Shown here one piece after another: positions 41,716-53,858 of a stretch of 64,000 nt of DNA; positions within the stretch are counted from its first letter, which is position 1; each line of letters opens with the position of its first letter. The notes beneath the pieces are model-generated. The model worked only from the letters and a program-made list of their open reading frames with translations. It made no database searches and was not told the DNA's origin. Origin of the DNA: Steinernema hermaphroditum (taxonomy: Eukaryota > Nematoda > Chromadorea > Rhabditida > Steinernematidae); assembly GCA_030435675.1 (NCBI GenBank), contig CM059625.1:6882001-6946000 (forward strand), read 5' to 3'. The position numbers were made by a program, and so were the translations under genes.

Positions 41716-43556
41716 GACAGAATAGCGTTTTTGTCGGACGCCGTTTCGGCGATGTGAATCGGTTATCAACCGCCGCTACGTTAGACAAAAACGATTCTGT
41801 GCACAACGGAAATTTTTTTCTGCTAAGTCGTTTGTGACCATAAATGCATAATCTCTGACGGCTGATAATAAAGTGCATTCGTCTCGAGGTAGGGCTAATT
41901 CACGGAAGAGGGTACTTTGCCCTCGCCGCTACGAAGGACCATCGGTACCGTCTGCCGAAAAGTGACATCCGTCTGCCGAGCGGAACCATGTCGACGCCGC
42001 TGACTCTCCGAGTTAAAAATCAAACACCACCCTCCATTTTGACCCCAAGTGGCTGTTTTCATGCTTGCGTTGCAGACACATCTCAGCTAACTGACGGCGG
42101 AATGGACCATTGAGAAAAGTCGGACCAGACTCTACACGCAATTTACAGTTGATTTTTTGTAATACCCTCCCCGAAAAAGAAGTCGAAAGTGCAAAAGCGC
42201 AGAACGGAGTCGCCCGGCATCACGCGATGCTGCTCTCGCCACTTCCAACTTTTTCGGCTTTACCTTTTCGAGACGCCGTAGAAGAACCGGAGACGAGGAT
42301 ACCAATCGGAGTGACTCAGTTTTTTGCTACATTTTTCTTGAATACCGCTGATAAGAAGGGCCGACACGGGCTGGCACGCCTGCGGAAATCAAACTCGCCG
42401 CTCTCCAGGGCATGTGATGCCTCAGGTGGCCGTGTGTGGCGCATGTCCCTAAGTGGTGGAACGATGACAGCAACACAAAGCAGTTCCGAGAGCAGACGTC
42501 ACAACCTCGTCCATTCAACCTATGCTCATTCACCGCTTCAGGCGTTCTCCATCTGCATGGAAGTACGATGTTTATTCATTTAACGTTATCGAGCCTACAA
42601 GGATGTTACTTCGATGTTAAGTAAACATGTACAGTGTGCACTATTCCGAGAGAGTCCCACTTCCTATCAGACGTTTCGACGTTTTCAGATCTCTCCGAAA
42701 AGTACAGTTCCACGACAATCCGTCTACGAGACACTTCCCCTACTGCAGAGTTTCCACGAGGTGCTTAACGCGTTTTTGCGTCGGTTTCCAACGTCACCGT
42801 AATCACCAATTATATTCTATGCTTTTTCATTGAGCCTGACCACAAAGACGCTCCAAAAAAGCTGACATCGCGTGAAATGCTCGGCGGCGGTAGAGTTCGA
42901 AAGGCTCACTATCGTGGAAGGTGGGCTTCGCCGAAGCGTAGTCGCGGAATCTGCGTTAGACGATCACAGATCATCATCTATTCTGATGCCATTATCACTG
43001 AATTTTTCTATGAATGCACTTTCTGAGGTTTGCCGTCTCAGTGTTATCAGTGCGTCTATTAAAGAAGGGCCGAGTTCTAGAAGTGGTACAATCTCGAGAG
43101 CGAGACAAAACCGAAGTGGTCGGCCGCCCGCTGAAGTCAGCCGCCCGACCACTTCCTTTGTTCCCCTTGCATACCGAAGCTATCACTACCCACTGCCGCC
43201 TGCCCCGTCCCATCTTATGTAACTCCATAAGTTCACAATTTATAGCCTCGTTTCCTTGAAAGCGACCCTTTTTCTTGTCTCCGCTCATGACGAGCTTTGA
43301 GAGGCGGTTTCCTGGGATTACGGTAGTGTGTGGCGGAGCTTGGACGCGGTCGGGATTCGGCGACGGCGTCTTTAAAGCTCCATTTCCTGCAAAACCTCAT
43401 AAAGGGCCATTTTATGGCTACGGTGTTTACTCGCAATGTCAACTTGGCAAAAGAGGTCCAAGCAAATGTGGTGGTAAAAGACGATTACGGCTTGAGTCAT
43501 TTAGGCGCGCGTTCCGAGTATTCACCCTGGTCCCATACCCTTGACATCGCTTTCAG
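41716..43556. other. Intergenic upstream of the BTB-zinc finger gene
   Basis: A 157-codon open frame on the plus strand (42110-42583) is the longest here, but no domain or splice partner supports it. A hairpin at 43113-43155 is listed separately. TTTCAG directly precedes the next start codon, so a missed upstream exon is possible. Confidence 0.45.
43113..43155. repeat. Hairpin with GAAGTGGTCGG/CCGACCACTTC arms
   Basis: Perfect 11-bp arms at 43113-43123 and 43145-43155, separated by 21 nt of GC-rich loop. The arms share AAGTGGTCG/CGACCACTT with the hairpin at 100-124, over 40 kb away, and GTGGTCG with the one at 21193-21247. Confidence 0.65.
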
Positions 43557-45080
43557 ATGAACACGGGCGAGAAGCCTCTTACGCGCATCGCGCCCCAACT
43601 CTACGCCACGAAACGCTTCAGTGATCTGATAGTAGTTGTTTCCGACGAATCCGGCTCCAAGGAGGTGCAGGCTCATCGGGCGTTTGTGGTCCCCACAATT
43701 CCGCTTATCGATAAACTCGTCAGCGAAAAGGTATACTGTAGCTTCTTCGTCACGTTCCTATTTCCCGCTTGCAGCAAGAGTCGCGTGTCGTTTTGTACTT
43801 CAACGATTGTCAAAACAGCTGCATTATATTCGAAGACATTCTGGAAGTCATCTACATGTCTTCGGAGGCCGTGCAGCGGAAGCAAGAAATTCCCATTCTT
43901 GAGGTTTGTCACGCTTATCAATTTGTATTACCGACTGAGGTTCCTTGTTTACTTTAGTACTTCGTCGTTTTCCACAAACTGGAGCTGCTTAACGAGCAAA
44001 GCTTCATGGCGATGATGATGAAAATGAGTAAGTGACCCGAATTCTTTGTTTCTTTCCTACTTCATTCTTTGTTTGCAGTTCAAGAAGACCATGATACCAT
44101 TCCCTATCTCGTGCAGCAGTATCAGCAGACTTCACTGGTAAGCCCTTCGCGGACACCTTTCAATGTTCGGACCTCGTTTAGCTGATGAACGCCTTCGCTC
44201 TGCCACAGCTCCCATCTTTCGCGCCTCTATTCCCTCAGAATACCCCTTTCGGCCTGCCCATCACTTCTCCTGATGTTTTCCAATACCCTTTGAACGGGAT
44301 CGAGACAAGCAGCTCTGTCTCATCTGACGACGATCCCTGCTGTTCGAGAACTCTAGACGAAATTACCGTGCCCAGTGACGACACAGAAGGTGCGAAAGAT
44401 GACTGCGTCAACCGCCAGTGACCCTCTGCTTTAGGCTGGTGTCGAAACAAAAAGTACATTCGGGAAGTTCCCAATGGGTTCATGTGTACCATTTGCAAAA
44501 AGACATATGGACGGTACAACTCTGTGTCCTACCATGTAACCATCTATCATCGCAACGCCCCCATTAAGTGCGACTGGGAGGACTGCAACTTCAGCACCCG
44601 CGAAGCGAGATATATCCACTTTCACAAATACTACCGTCACAACGTTCCGTTGCCCGAGTCCATTGACGTCGGTGAGCGATTCGGCGATAAGAAATCGTGG
44701 CTCATCTCAACGCTTCTTTAGGCTCTCGTCGCTGTCCGTACCCCGAGTGCAGCCATGTTTCGAAGAGCCCCGCGATGCTCGCCAAACACATCAGAAACAG
44801 ACACTACATGAGCGCACAAAAGAACGTCACTGACCCCAGCGAACAGTAGGGAAACACATAAAACTAAGTATCTCACAAGTGTTCCTCTAGATTTCTGGCG
44901 GCCAACGCTCACATCTCGCAGATGCTCTCCGGCTCCACCACCACAGAACTGTTCAAGAACGAGAACGAGAATGTTTCTCAGTTCGTGTGCGCGGTCTGTC
45001 AAATGTCCTGTTCTTCACCGGAGAGTCTCGCCGAGCACGTCCGATGTGGACACAATCTGCTTCAGGCACAGCAATCATAA
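43557..45080 (+). CDS. BTB-domain C2H2 zinc-finger protein
   Basis: Exons 43557-43730, 43775-43903, 43958-44027, 44079-44137, 44182-44389, 44435-44671, 44722-44845 and 44891-45080 give 396 aa. Residues about 15-125 form a BTB/POZ fold (FSDLIVVVSDESG, then EVQAHRAFVV, VLYFNDCQNSCIIFEDILEV, LELLNEQSF). A Pro/Phe- and Ser-rich linker follows. Four C2H2 fingers are visible: CTICKKTYGRYNSVSYHVTI then YH; CDWEDCNFSTREARYIHFHK then YYRH; CPYPECSHVSKSPAMLAKHI then RNRH; and CAVCQMSCSSPESLAEHVRC then GH. Proteins of this design are usually nuclear transcription regulators that dimerise through BTB. AATAAA lies at 45136-45141. The worm orthologue is not identified. Confidence 0.9.
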
Positions 45081-45943
45081 ACGTCCGAATTCTTAGATAC
45101 ATGTGCTTCTTTAATCGTACCATTGTAATTAGTGCAATAAATTGTGTTCTGTGCAGCAGTCACCATTTAGCAGCTACCGTACTCCGACGATATCGGACAC
45201 GAAGAAAAACAAGCCGACGGCCGCGGTTGGCGCAAACCACAGACGTCGTTGGGGACATTTTTAAGATACGGTATCTCTGAGATCGTTGAACCGATCTTAT
45301 ATATGGTACACAAACATTTGTGTATAGACGAAGATGTTGATTCAGCAAGAAAGATCAGAACTAGTTGACAAGACCACAGAATAGCCGAGAGTAACTTGAC
45401 GTGCCATCCTTGTGGGCGAGTTCGTAGAATTCGCTTCAAATTAAAATTATATTGTGTTCACAAAATGTCATGTTTTTCGTAGAGCTGGTTAGTTGGCTGT
45501 CAAGTTTAATTGCAGTCGCCTAGAACTGTTTGTCTCATCCCAGTCTTCTTCTTTATTATTTTCGGTCGACGCCACTCTCTGTGCCTAGATTGTAATTCCG
45601 AGTCCGCTTTTGAAGGCTGGAACCCGAAATCCACTCCAGTTGCGATAGGTTTCCTACAAAGTCGTCAATTCCGGAATTAAACGACCTATGGAAACGTTTC
45701 CGCTGCCACTGGAGCATGTCGCCTGTGACCAACAGTCGCGCAGCGGGATTAACTAAACGCAGGGCATGAGTGATCTGCCCTCTCTCTTTTCGATTTATAG
45801 CGCCACCGGCCGGCGGTTTTGTTTTGTACTTATGTCAATGCCCTTCTCTCCTCCTTCACCCGTCAATTTCACCCGTGTTTGTTTGCGAAGGCCATCAACC
45901 GATTCCGAGCAGTCATTTGCTACATTCCAGACATTCCCAAAAG
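45081..45943. other. Intergenic between zinc-finger gene and rab-3 5' region
   Basis: Holds the poly(A) signal of the zinc-finger gene at 45136-45141. A 90-codon open frame on the minus strand (45439-45167) starts with a hydrophobic segment but has no other support. Confidence 0.45.
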
Positions 45944-46027
45944 ATGAACGATGAAGCTGAATTCGAAATCTCACTCAACGGAAGCACCGTCCGACGCATG
46001 TTCAGTTCGGAGTCCGATAGTGATACG
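45944..46027 (+). CDS. Probable alternative 5' coding exon, maybe of rab-3
   Basis: The 28 codons (MNDEAEFEISLNGSTVRRMF, then SSESDSDT) begin 14 bp after a TTCCAG acceptor and end at a GTAGGA donor in phase 0. The next gene downstream on this strand, rab-3, opens with an ATG immediately after CTTCAG, also in phase 0. Splicing this exon to it would add an acidic, Ser-rich extension to RAB-3 without a frame change. Linking them is an inference; the exon could belong to another transcript. Confidence 0.45.
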
Positions 46028-47666
46028 GTAGGATATCATATTGCTGTGTGGACGATAATTAACGCCTAATCGATGTTAAATTGAATAGAAATTCGACTTC
46101 CCCATCGTTCGGTCACTCTTGTCAGTGTCCTTTAACTTTGAAAAAAGGTCAAATCCCTCTGCAGTGCACCCTAAACACGGCCCATAACTCCCTTAACTGC
46201 TCTGTAATTCGCTTGCTGACTGCACTTTGTCATTTCCTTTCGACGGACAAGCGTCGTTTGTGGTGAATGACTACATATATATTGGTTATCGAGCGTTGTA
46301 ATTCAGCTAATAGTGGGCAAAGTGGGCTGAAGACCGCCCATATTCGGTTAATCCTATTCTAATCTCAAAGAGACCTTATCGTGGCGATATTGGTATTGCT
46401 TCTGGCAAACATCTAGCGTAAATTAGTGTCCCTGGCAGTGTGTAACTTTGCCTCCAGCACGTTTGCCAAGGCTCTGAACCCTAATTGTTTGTTCATACTT
46501 ATGCATGCGCTGTTACGAAAGGGAAACCGCGCTCGTAATACAATCCCAACTTTCGGTTTTCCCTTAACATTGTCGCTTTGGTGCCGAGGCATGAGAGGCT
46601 GCATCCCCTTTTCTGTGCGCGAGAGCTGTTCTTGGGAAGCCAGTTGAATGTAAGGCGAGCGCTTCTTTGATTAGTAAGCGTAGTGTCTTAAGAGATTTGA
46701 CAGATCTCATGCATAATTCATGACATCGCAAGGGTCGTGATGGTTGAGAACGTGAGCAGAGATGAAAGCTGAGATAGTGATTGTAGAGAGCCAATAGACC
46801 GAAGAAACATCGAACAGATTGAGGGATGCACTTGGGACTCTCAGTGATCTCACCGTCTCTCGGCTCACCGTACTGTGCTGTGTTGTTTTTGCTATGTATG
46901 ACCAGTGTTTGTGTTTCGATCTCAATTTATGCGCATAGGGCATTTAGAATCTATTCTCTCCTACGACTGCCGTTTCTCCGGCAGACGCTCCGTTGCTGCT
47001 GACGTTTACGTTCGGCGTTCGGCTGCACCCCCGATTGATTCCTGAGGTGGCCCGCATCCCGTCCGCAGCAACGCCACCGGCGGAGTGGTAACGCCATCGA
47101 CGTCCACACACGGCGCCATGCTCGTGCGCGAAGACGCCAAGCCCTTAGCGCCGGCAATCGATGCCCCAACGGCGAATAGGTCCAAATTTGGAGGCGCTAC
47201 TGCTTGCCACACTATGCAAAAGTATGAAGCATGAGTCGACTCTCTTTTCTTCTTCCAGCGCGCAGCGGTGGCCAGCAGGCAAAAGCTGCGCCGAGGCACG
47301 CGCCGCGTTTCTTCTCCTCTTCTGGATCGATAAAGAAGCGAGCGGCTTTCGCCTATCTCGTCGCATTTGAGGCCGCGCGAAAGGGTTTACGAGATTTAGC
47401 ACTTTCTTCCATTCCCCCGAGCTCTATGTACGTAGAAATCTTCAGCAAACGAATTACTGGTTCGTGCGCTCTGGCCCGCAGGCAAATGCAAATTCCTTAC
47501 GACTGACCCACTTGTAGTGCCACATCAACACTGTTTGCTACGCGTGCTTTTACCGTTCACTTCTAGCGTTTTCCGCTCACCATTGGCGTTCTTTCCGCCC
47601 TTTCATGCGTTTAATTCGTTGCTTTTTGTTTTTTGGTAGTGCCTCTTAACATGTCTTGCCCTTCAG
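46028..47666. other. Region upstream of rab-3 main start
   Basis: About 1.6 kb, either promoter or first intron of rab-3. The patch at about 46980-47340 is GC-rich with many overlapping open frames in all directions, which argues against any one being coding. Confidence 0.45.
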
Positions 47667-48468
47667 ATGGCGCAATCTGGAGCTGCTCAATCGTCGACTG
47701 CCGCTGGAAGCGGTTCCGGTGATCAGAACTTCGACTACATGTTCAAGCTGTTGATCATCGGAAACTCTTCAGTTGGAAAGACTTCGTTCCTCTTCCGATA
47801 CTGCGATGATTCCTTCACGTCGGCCTTCGTGTCAACAGTCGGGATTGACTTCAAAGTGAAGACTGTCTTTAGAGGCGACAAGCGAGTAAAACTCCAGATC
47901 TGGGTGAGTCACGCCCTTGTGTGGCTTCCACCGAGCCCCTTTCAGGACACCGCTGGCCAAGAGCGCTATCGCACCATCACAACTGCCTATTATCGCGGAG
48001 CTATGGGTTTCATTCTGATGTACGATATCACAAACGAGGAATCTTTCAATAGCGTCCAAGACTGGTAGGAACACTTGTGCAGCACCGGTTTTCAACCTGA
48101 ACTTTAGGTGTACTCAAATCAAAACCTATTCGTGGGAGAACGCTCAAGTTGTTCTAGTAGGAAACAAATGTGATATGGAGGACGAACGAGTCATATCACT
48201 TGATCGGGGGCGGCAACTCGCCGATCAGCTAGGTAACGTTGGAAAGACGACACGCATCTGAAGGCGCTAACTCTTAGGTTTGGAATTCTTCGAAACGTCA
48301 GCCAAGGAGAACATCAATGTAAAGGCGGTGTTTGAAAAGTTGGTGGAAATCATCTGCAACAAGATGGCCGAAAGTCTCGACAACGATCCGTCGCAAAACC
48401 AGCCGAAGGGTCAACGCCTGGAGCAGACGACGACGCAGAAGCCTGCGTCGCAGCAGTGCAACTGCTGA
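47667..48468 (+). CDS. rab-3: RAB-3 synaptic vesicle small GTPase
   Basis: RAB-3 cycles on synaptic vesicles and, through UNC-10/RIM and rabphilin, promotes docking and release. Exons 47667-47903, 47946-48064, 48108-48232 and 48278-48468 give 223 aa. GTPase motifs are GNSSVGKTS (P-loop), the switch I region around [20 protein letters not shown] (switch II, glutamine kept), GNKCD and TSAKEN. The neuronal Rab3 signature FDYMFKLL is present. The protein ends Cys-Asn-Cys for double geranylgeranylation. The ATG directly follows CTTCAG. The first intron (42 nt) is stop-free and a multiple of three; retention would insert 14 residues just before DTAGQE. AATAAA lies at 48879-48884. Confidence 0.96.
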
Positions 48469-51431
48469 GCCGCGCGTTTGGCCTTCTTCTTAAGCAATTC
48501 TCTTATCTTCTCTTCTTTCTTGAATATACATTCTTGTGCATAGGACCTTCGGTTAAGCGCTACTTAAAACCCGTTCCAATGTCTTCTCTGTTCATTTCCG
48601 CTGATCGATTCCCTTCCATCCTTTCTTCGGAGCCTCACTTAAAAACGACTTTATTCCTTTGTAGATTCACATTTATATATTCTACATTCGTCTCCTTGTC
48701 AAAGCATGATGAGAATTCGTCGCGACCGACGTGTCTTCGTCGAGCGATCGATTCCACTGACCGCAAATAAGTTAACTAGATGAGCGTGTTGTATGTATTA
48801 TAACGTCTAAATTATCACTCTACCTTCCGTGGTTTCTGTGTAGAGAATGCATTCGTGAATTCGTTTCAAACTGTAGAGAATAAACTGTACAAAAGCACAA
48901 AATATTAGGCGTAATATGTGGGTTGGTTAGCAGATTTGACGTTTCCATGATGCGATCGATATGCAATTAACCTGTTTGTTGTTCCCATGGAAAAGCGTTG
49001 TAATTGGCTGATACTAATTGTGGACGCATTGGTCTCCAATACTGCGCTGGGCACTTTGGATAATTGAAAAGAAAACGAAGAAATACGATAAACACGATAA
49101 GCGCTTTGACTTCTCTAAATATGTCTGACCTATAACGAGAAAAAAACAATTGAGTTACGGGGATTAAGTGAAGAATAAACGAACCAAATAACCTGCAGGA
49201 ACCTCTGTTTATAATAAATTAAACAATTCACTTTCTATGGAGCACTTATGTTACGAAAATTAAAATCAAATTCAGGTAGAATTGGAGTTCGTTTATGTAG
49301 ATCAGGACACGTTTATCGGAAACAAACACGTAGTTGTAGTAGCTATTTTACAGCACTCATCATAACAAATAGGCACATAAAGAGGACAGTTATTAACAAC
49401 GACTAGATATGGATGTTTATTTGCACCCGTTTCGCATACGTTGTCGTTTAGCGTGGCACCGATGGTCGCGGTAAAAAAGATCGGTCCCTCTGTCAAAAAA
49501 ATCGCTTGGCTGAGGGTAATATTTTAGTTGTTTATGGTCCGTCAAAGGATGCGCCAAAACGAGACATTTAAATAGTCGATTGAGTTCTTTAGTTAATTCC
49601 TTTTTGTTGTTTAACGTTCCAGCGAAAGGGGAAGGGATAGTTTGGCGAGAACAGACTAAAATGCCACGTGCAATTCGCACCCACGGTTCTGCTCTTTGCT
49701 CCACACGATCGCTGCAGCATTTTATCTGTACCGATATCGTTCTGAATCAGACGGTCTCCTTTACCAGACGGTCCCAGAAGGGAGCGCTTAAAATGGAGAT
49801 CGTTGCATCTGAAAAGTAAAAATAAAGTGTGATTCAATGATGTGTCATAGTGTGACAGGTCTACGTGTCACATTCTGGCCGACGTGGACAAGAAAGAGAC
49901 TGAGAAGCTAAAAGCTGTGCTCATTTGGAAGACCCAGTATAACATATATGTACTTACCTATTTTCTTCCTGCAGAGTAAGTCGTTTTTCGTACGTTTATG
50001 GAAGAAAACTCACTGTGATGTTTTGTGACTTCCGTAAAACACTTGTGACAGCACAGAAACTTCTTTTGATCTACTTTCCACCTAAAGGCAGCCGATTCTT
50101 CTGCAGGCTACTTGTTTCTGTCTACTTCTCACTCGAACTGTCATTTCAAAGAAATGTCGCTAAGTGCTTCTTTTTGTTTACACTTCCCGACTGTCATAAT
50201 CAAAGAAGTGGACAAAGATCGGATCAAAGGCAAATAAAGAAAATTTGCTTTATTTCTGAGATAAGCAATAATCCGCATTTCCTCCGACACACACGCTAGC
50301 CAATTGTTGTATTTATTTTCTTCAAAACTCACTGTAATTTTTGTCGATTGAAGAGAGATCTATTTTGGGGATCTATTCCGAGAATACGACATTCCTGAGA
50401 CCCATTGTACTCCATGAGCGATCGATAGTTTCCTGGCGAAAATCATAAGTCTGGAGATTATCCAGCACTTTTCTTGTTCACCACCCAAATAGGTCCAAGA
50501 GCCACTACTAAACCACGCCGTCGGTCGCTTTAGCAACACCTCTTCGATCACTTATCTATTTTACGGTGAAATTCTTCGTCTACTGGTACATGCACTTCTG
50601 TGATCAGTTTTTTGTGTGAATCGCTTTTGCGTTCTTCTCCCTTATTAGTTGCTATTATGTGTTGAACAAGCGCTCTTACTGTAGCAAGGAACGGTATGGC
50701 CAGTCGCCTTTAGGGTGAGCATTAGCTGTGCGCTTTATCAGCACAACGTGGTGTAACGCCTCCTCTCATTCCTCTTTCCGTGTCACCATTTCCGTGAGTG
50801 CACGCAGACTGCAGGCTTATTTCGATCCCTCTCCCATAGCTGTCAAAGAGTAAGTGAAATTTACGTTATGGATTGTCAGGTGCGCTGGGCTCAGGGAGCT
50901 CATTAACTCAGGGTCAAATACCATCTGTCACGCGAAAGAGCATTGATTCCTGAGAGGTTTAGCGACGCTTATTGTAAACAAAAACAAATTCTTCTCTTTC
51001 TCCGAACACGGAAGGAACGCAAATGTAACATTAAACTCCTATAGACTCCTATATAAATCAATGTTTCGATTCGAGCTGTAAATTTGTCCCCTTATCACGA
51101 ACAAATTGCGTCGCCACGCGGTCGGCCCGGTGGGCATATTGGAACAAAAGGGTTTACAGTCGATGCACTAATCTGGTATAGCACGATCGGCGGCGAGTGC
51201 TCAGTGCTGATTGCATAATTAGTGCTGTCTGACATGTCGACGTTCGGTATCATGCACTTTGCATCGGGAATTGCCGTCACCTCGTGCTCTTCGATAAGTC
51301 ACCACTTTCGCGCTTTTTCCGCTCGTCCACTAAAGCTCATTTTCTATGTAACCCCTTTTCAGTTTTTCAGTTTCTAATTCAATTTATCAGCGGCTGATGA
51401 GAACAAGTAAATAGGTTTATTCAACTATACA
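48469..51431. other. Intergenic between rab-3 and the nucleoside transporter
   Basis: About 3 kb. The first part is the rab-3 3' UTR with AATAAA at 48879-48884. A 95-codon minus frame at 49704-49417 and its neighbours show no known domain. Near the transporter start there are GATA-type sites: TTATCA at 51092-51097 and 51384-51389, and GATAAG at 51293-51298, hinting at intestinal expression of that gene. Confidence 0.5.
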
Positions 51432-53858
51432 ATGGTCACTTTAAATGGCGATCTTCCCAATGGCACGGAGAAAATAAACGTAAGAGCTGAGACCTGCGCT
51501 GTAACCGTTCCATGTTTCCCTGACAGGTTCACTGTGGCGATGACCATGTTACAGCGTTGACGATTCCGCTGGGTCTTCCGGATGAAAAACTCAGTCCTGT
51601 GTCGAGTTCGGAGAACTTCGACACCGACAGACCTGAGTTCATAGACGAAGAGATTACGGGTCCTATGCGTCATGTGGCCGCTATTCAAGAAGGAATCTCG
51701 CGAGCTCTGGAGAAGAACGCCAAGTATGTCAGGTGGTTGGTGCTGCTCACTCTTCTAATTGGTTATCACGTTTACTTGGGTAGGTGTGCAGATTAGGGCT
51801 CGTCGGTGTTTGCCGTTAAGCTTATGGCATAAAAAGTGTCGACACGGGTGTCCACTGGAGGCACTTAATTCACCAATTGTACATTTAGGATTTGCGATAA
51901 GACATGACTTCCAAAAAGCCGAAGCCATCATGATCCTCACGATTTTGGTATGGATTGGCGCCGTCTACTACTATGTTCTCAAGCCGCATTTCGGAGATCG
52001 AGTGTACTTTAATTACTACCTTCCCTTTGAGCAGAAATTTGATTCGATCTGGAATTGGCTCATAATCAGACTGTGAGCATTTTATTGGAAACCGAACAGA
52101 TTTAACATCACATTTAGTGGTTTCTACCTCTTAGTAGTTGCTGCGATCGCAACTTTCCTTGCATTTGACACGTACGGTGACCGCAACCGACTCATGGGAC
52201 TATGTGGTTTCGCGTTTTTCATCATTTTCATGTTCGTCTTTTCGACGAACCCTGCCAGAGTAGAGCGAAAATGCACGAAGATTAACCTGCATTTTTTGTA
52301 TTTAGATAAACTGGCGTCCCGTTGCGTGGGGCTTTTTCATCCAATTCATCTTGGGTCTCATTGTGCTCCGCTGGGAGTGGGGTTCCTCGAAGTTCCATCA
52401 AGCTTCTGATCTCATCGTTACTTTTCTCGACTACACAAATAATGGAACAATCTTCGTGTATGGATTCCTCGCCGACCCGCCGAACATATGTGAAATGAAA
52501 GACGGAGTGTTCGCCTTTACTGTAAGTTCCGAAGCGAAAAGGTACCCTCTCGCATGGACACATTTAAGTCTGTGCAAGTGGTCATTTACTTCGGAGCTAT
52601 AGTTGCTCTTCTCTACTTCTATGGCATCATGCAAGTGGTGTTAAAGAAGATGGCCTGGTTCATGCAGATTACTCTCGGCACAACGGCAACAGAGTCATTG
52701 AATTCCTGTGCATGCATTTTCCTCGGACAGGCACGTTTTCTGCTAAATGTTAGGCTTGTTGACTTATTTGCTTTCAGAGCGAGGCACCACTCCTAATCAA
52801 GCCATACCTTGAAAAAATGACAGCTAGTGAAATTCACGCAGTCATGACCAGCGGATTCTCATGCATCGCTGGATCCCTTCTAGCTGCGTACATCGCCCTC
52901 GGCGCGCAGCCCACTTATCTTCTTTCGTCCACAGTCATGAGCGCCCCTGGTTCGCTGGCATGCTCGAAGATTATGTTCCCTGAGACAGAGAAGTCGCAGC
53001 TATCGAATGTTGAGGAGCTCGAGCTACCACCTGGGTTCGTTGGGCAATTATGCGCGCTAACAGTCAATCCAATGAGTGTTAAATTGATTTAGAGAGCAGA
53101 CGAATGCATTAGAATGTATAAGCAATGGTGCCGTTGCTGCAGTTGAGCTGGTAATGGCTATAATTGCTAATCTCATAGTCTTCCTTGCGCTGCTCGCCTT
53201 CCTCGATAACGTCATCGGCTATCTCGGAGAACTGCTCGGCTACCCGGGATGGACGTTTGAAGTACGGTTCACAACTAACTAAGAGCGCAAACGACGACAT
53301 TTAGTTGATCATCGGATACATTTTCTTCCCCTTGGCTTATATCATGGGAGTCAACCAAAACACCACCGAAACGTTGAAAGTGGCTCAACTAATGGGAACG
53401 AAGACTGCTCTGAACGAGTTTATTGCCTATCGCCACCTAAAGGACATGAGGAACGAGCTGTCGGTAAGCTCGCATTCCCTTTCTTCGTGCCAATGCAGGT
53501 GCTTTTACAGCCCCGAGCCCAGATGATCGCAACATATGCCCTGTGCGGTTTCTCGAACTTCAGCTCGATAGGCATTCAACTGGGAGTGCTCGGCGGAATG
53601 GCACCCAAACGAAAAGCCCTTTTGTCCCGCATAGCCCCACGTGCCCTGCTGGCCGGCTGCATTTCCTGTTTCATGACAGCCTGTGTTGCTGGAATCTTAG
53701 TCCAATCTCCACTCAGCTGGACAGGGAACGATCATAATGAAAACTGCTTCAGTATTAATGACTACATTAAACACAACCACTCTGCGACCACTCCTGCGGT
53801 ATTTACAAGCACCGTTCCCTCAACCCTGATTACTGGTCAATTTAAAACAGAACTCTAA
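51432..53858 (+). CDS. Concentrative nucleoside transporter (SLC28/CNT)
   Basis: CNT proteins import nucleosides with sodium or protons across the plasma membrane. Exons 51432-51479, 51527-51779, 51889-52072, 52118-52259, 52306-52521, 52569-52730, 52778-53034, 53093-53261, 53305-53463 and 53499-53858 give 649 aa. The soluble N-terminus is followed by about a dozen hydrophobic helices. Family blocks include INWRPVAWGFFIQF, GTTATESLNSCACIFLGQ, SEAPLLIKPYLEKMTASEIH, AVMTSGFSCIAGSLLAAYIA, ALECISNGAVAA, KTALNEFIAY and YALCGFSNFSSIGIQLG. The join between SCACIFLGQ and SEAPLL, which are adjacent in the family, requires an intron starting GC instead of GT at 52731. AATAAA lies at 53900-53905. Upstream GATA-like sites suggest gut expression, as an inference. 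Confidence 0.94.

Noticed and set aside
42110..42583. A 157-codon open frame on the plus strand
   Set aside because: No recognised domain, no spliced-leader-type acceptor close to its ATG, and no conserved motif; probably chance.
46951..47402. Arginine-rich open frames before rab-3
   Set aside because: The patch is GC-rich, which leaves many frames open at once; the products are low-complexity and mutually overlapping.
49302..49837. Overlapping minus-strand open frames downstream of rab-3
   Set aside because: Frames of 64-95 codons overlap one another, and no pair joins through splice sites into a recognisable protein.
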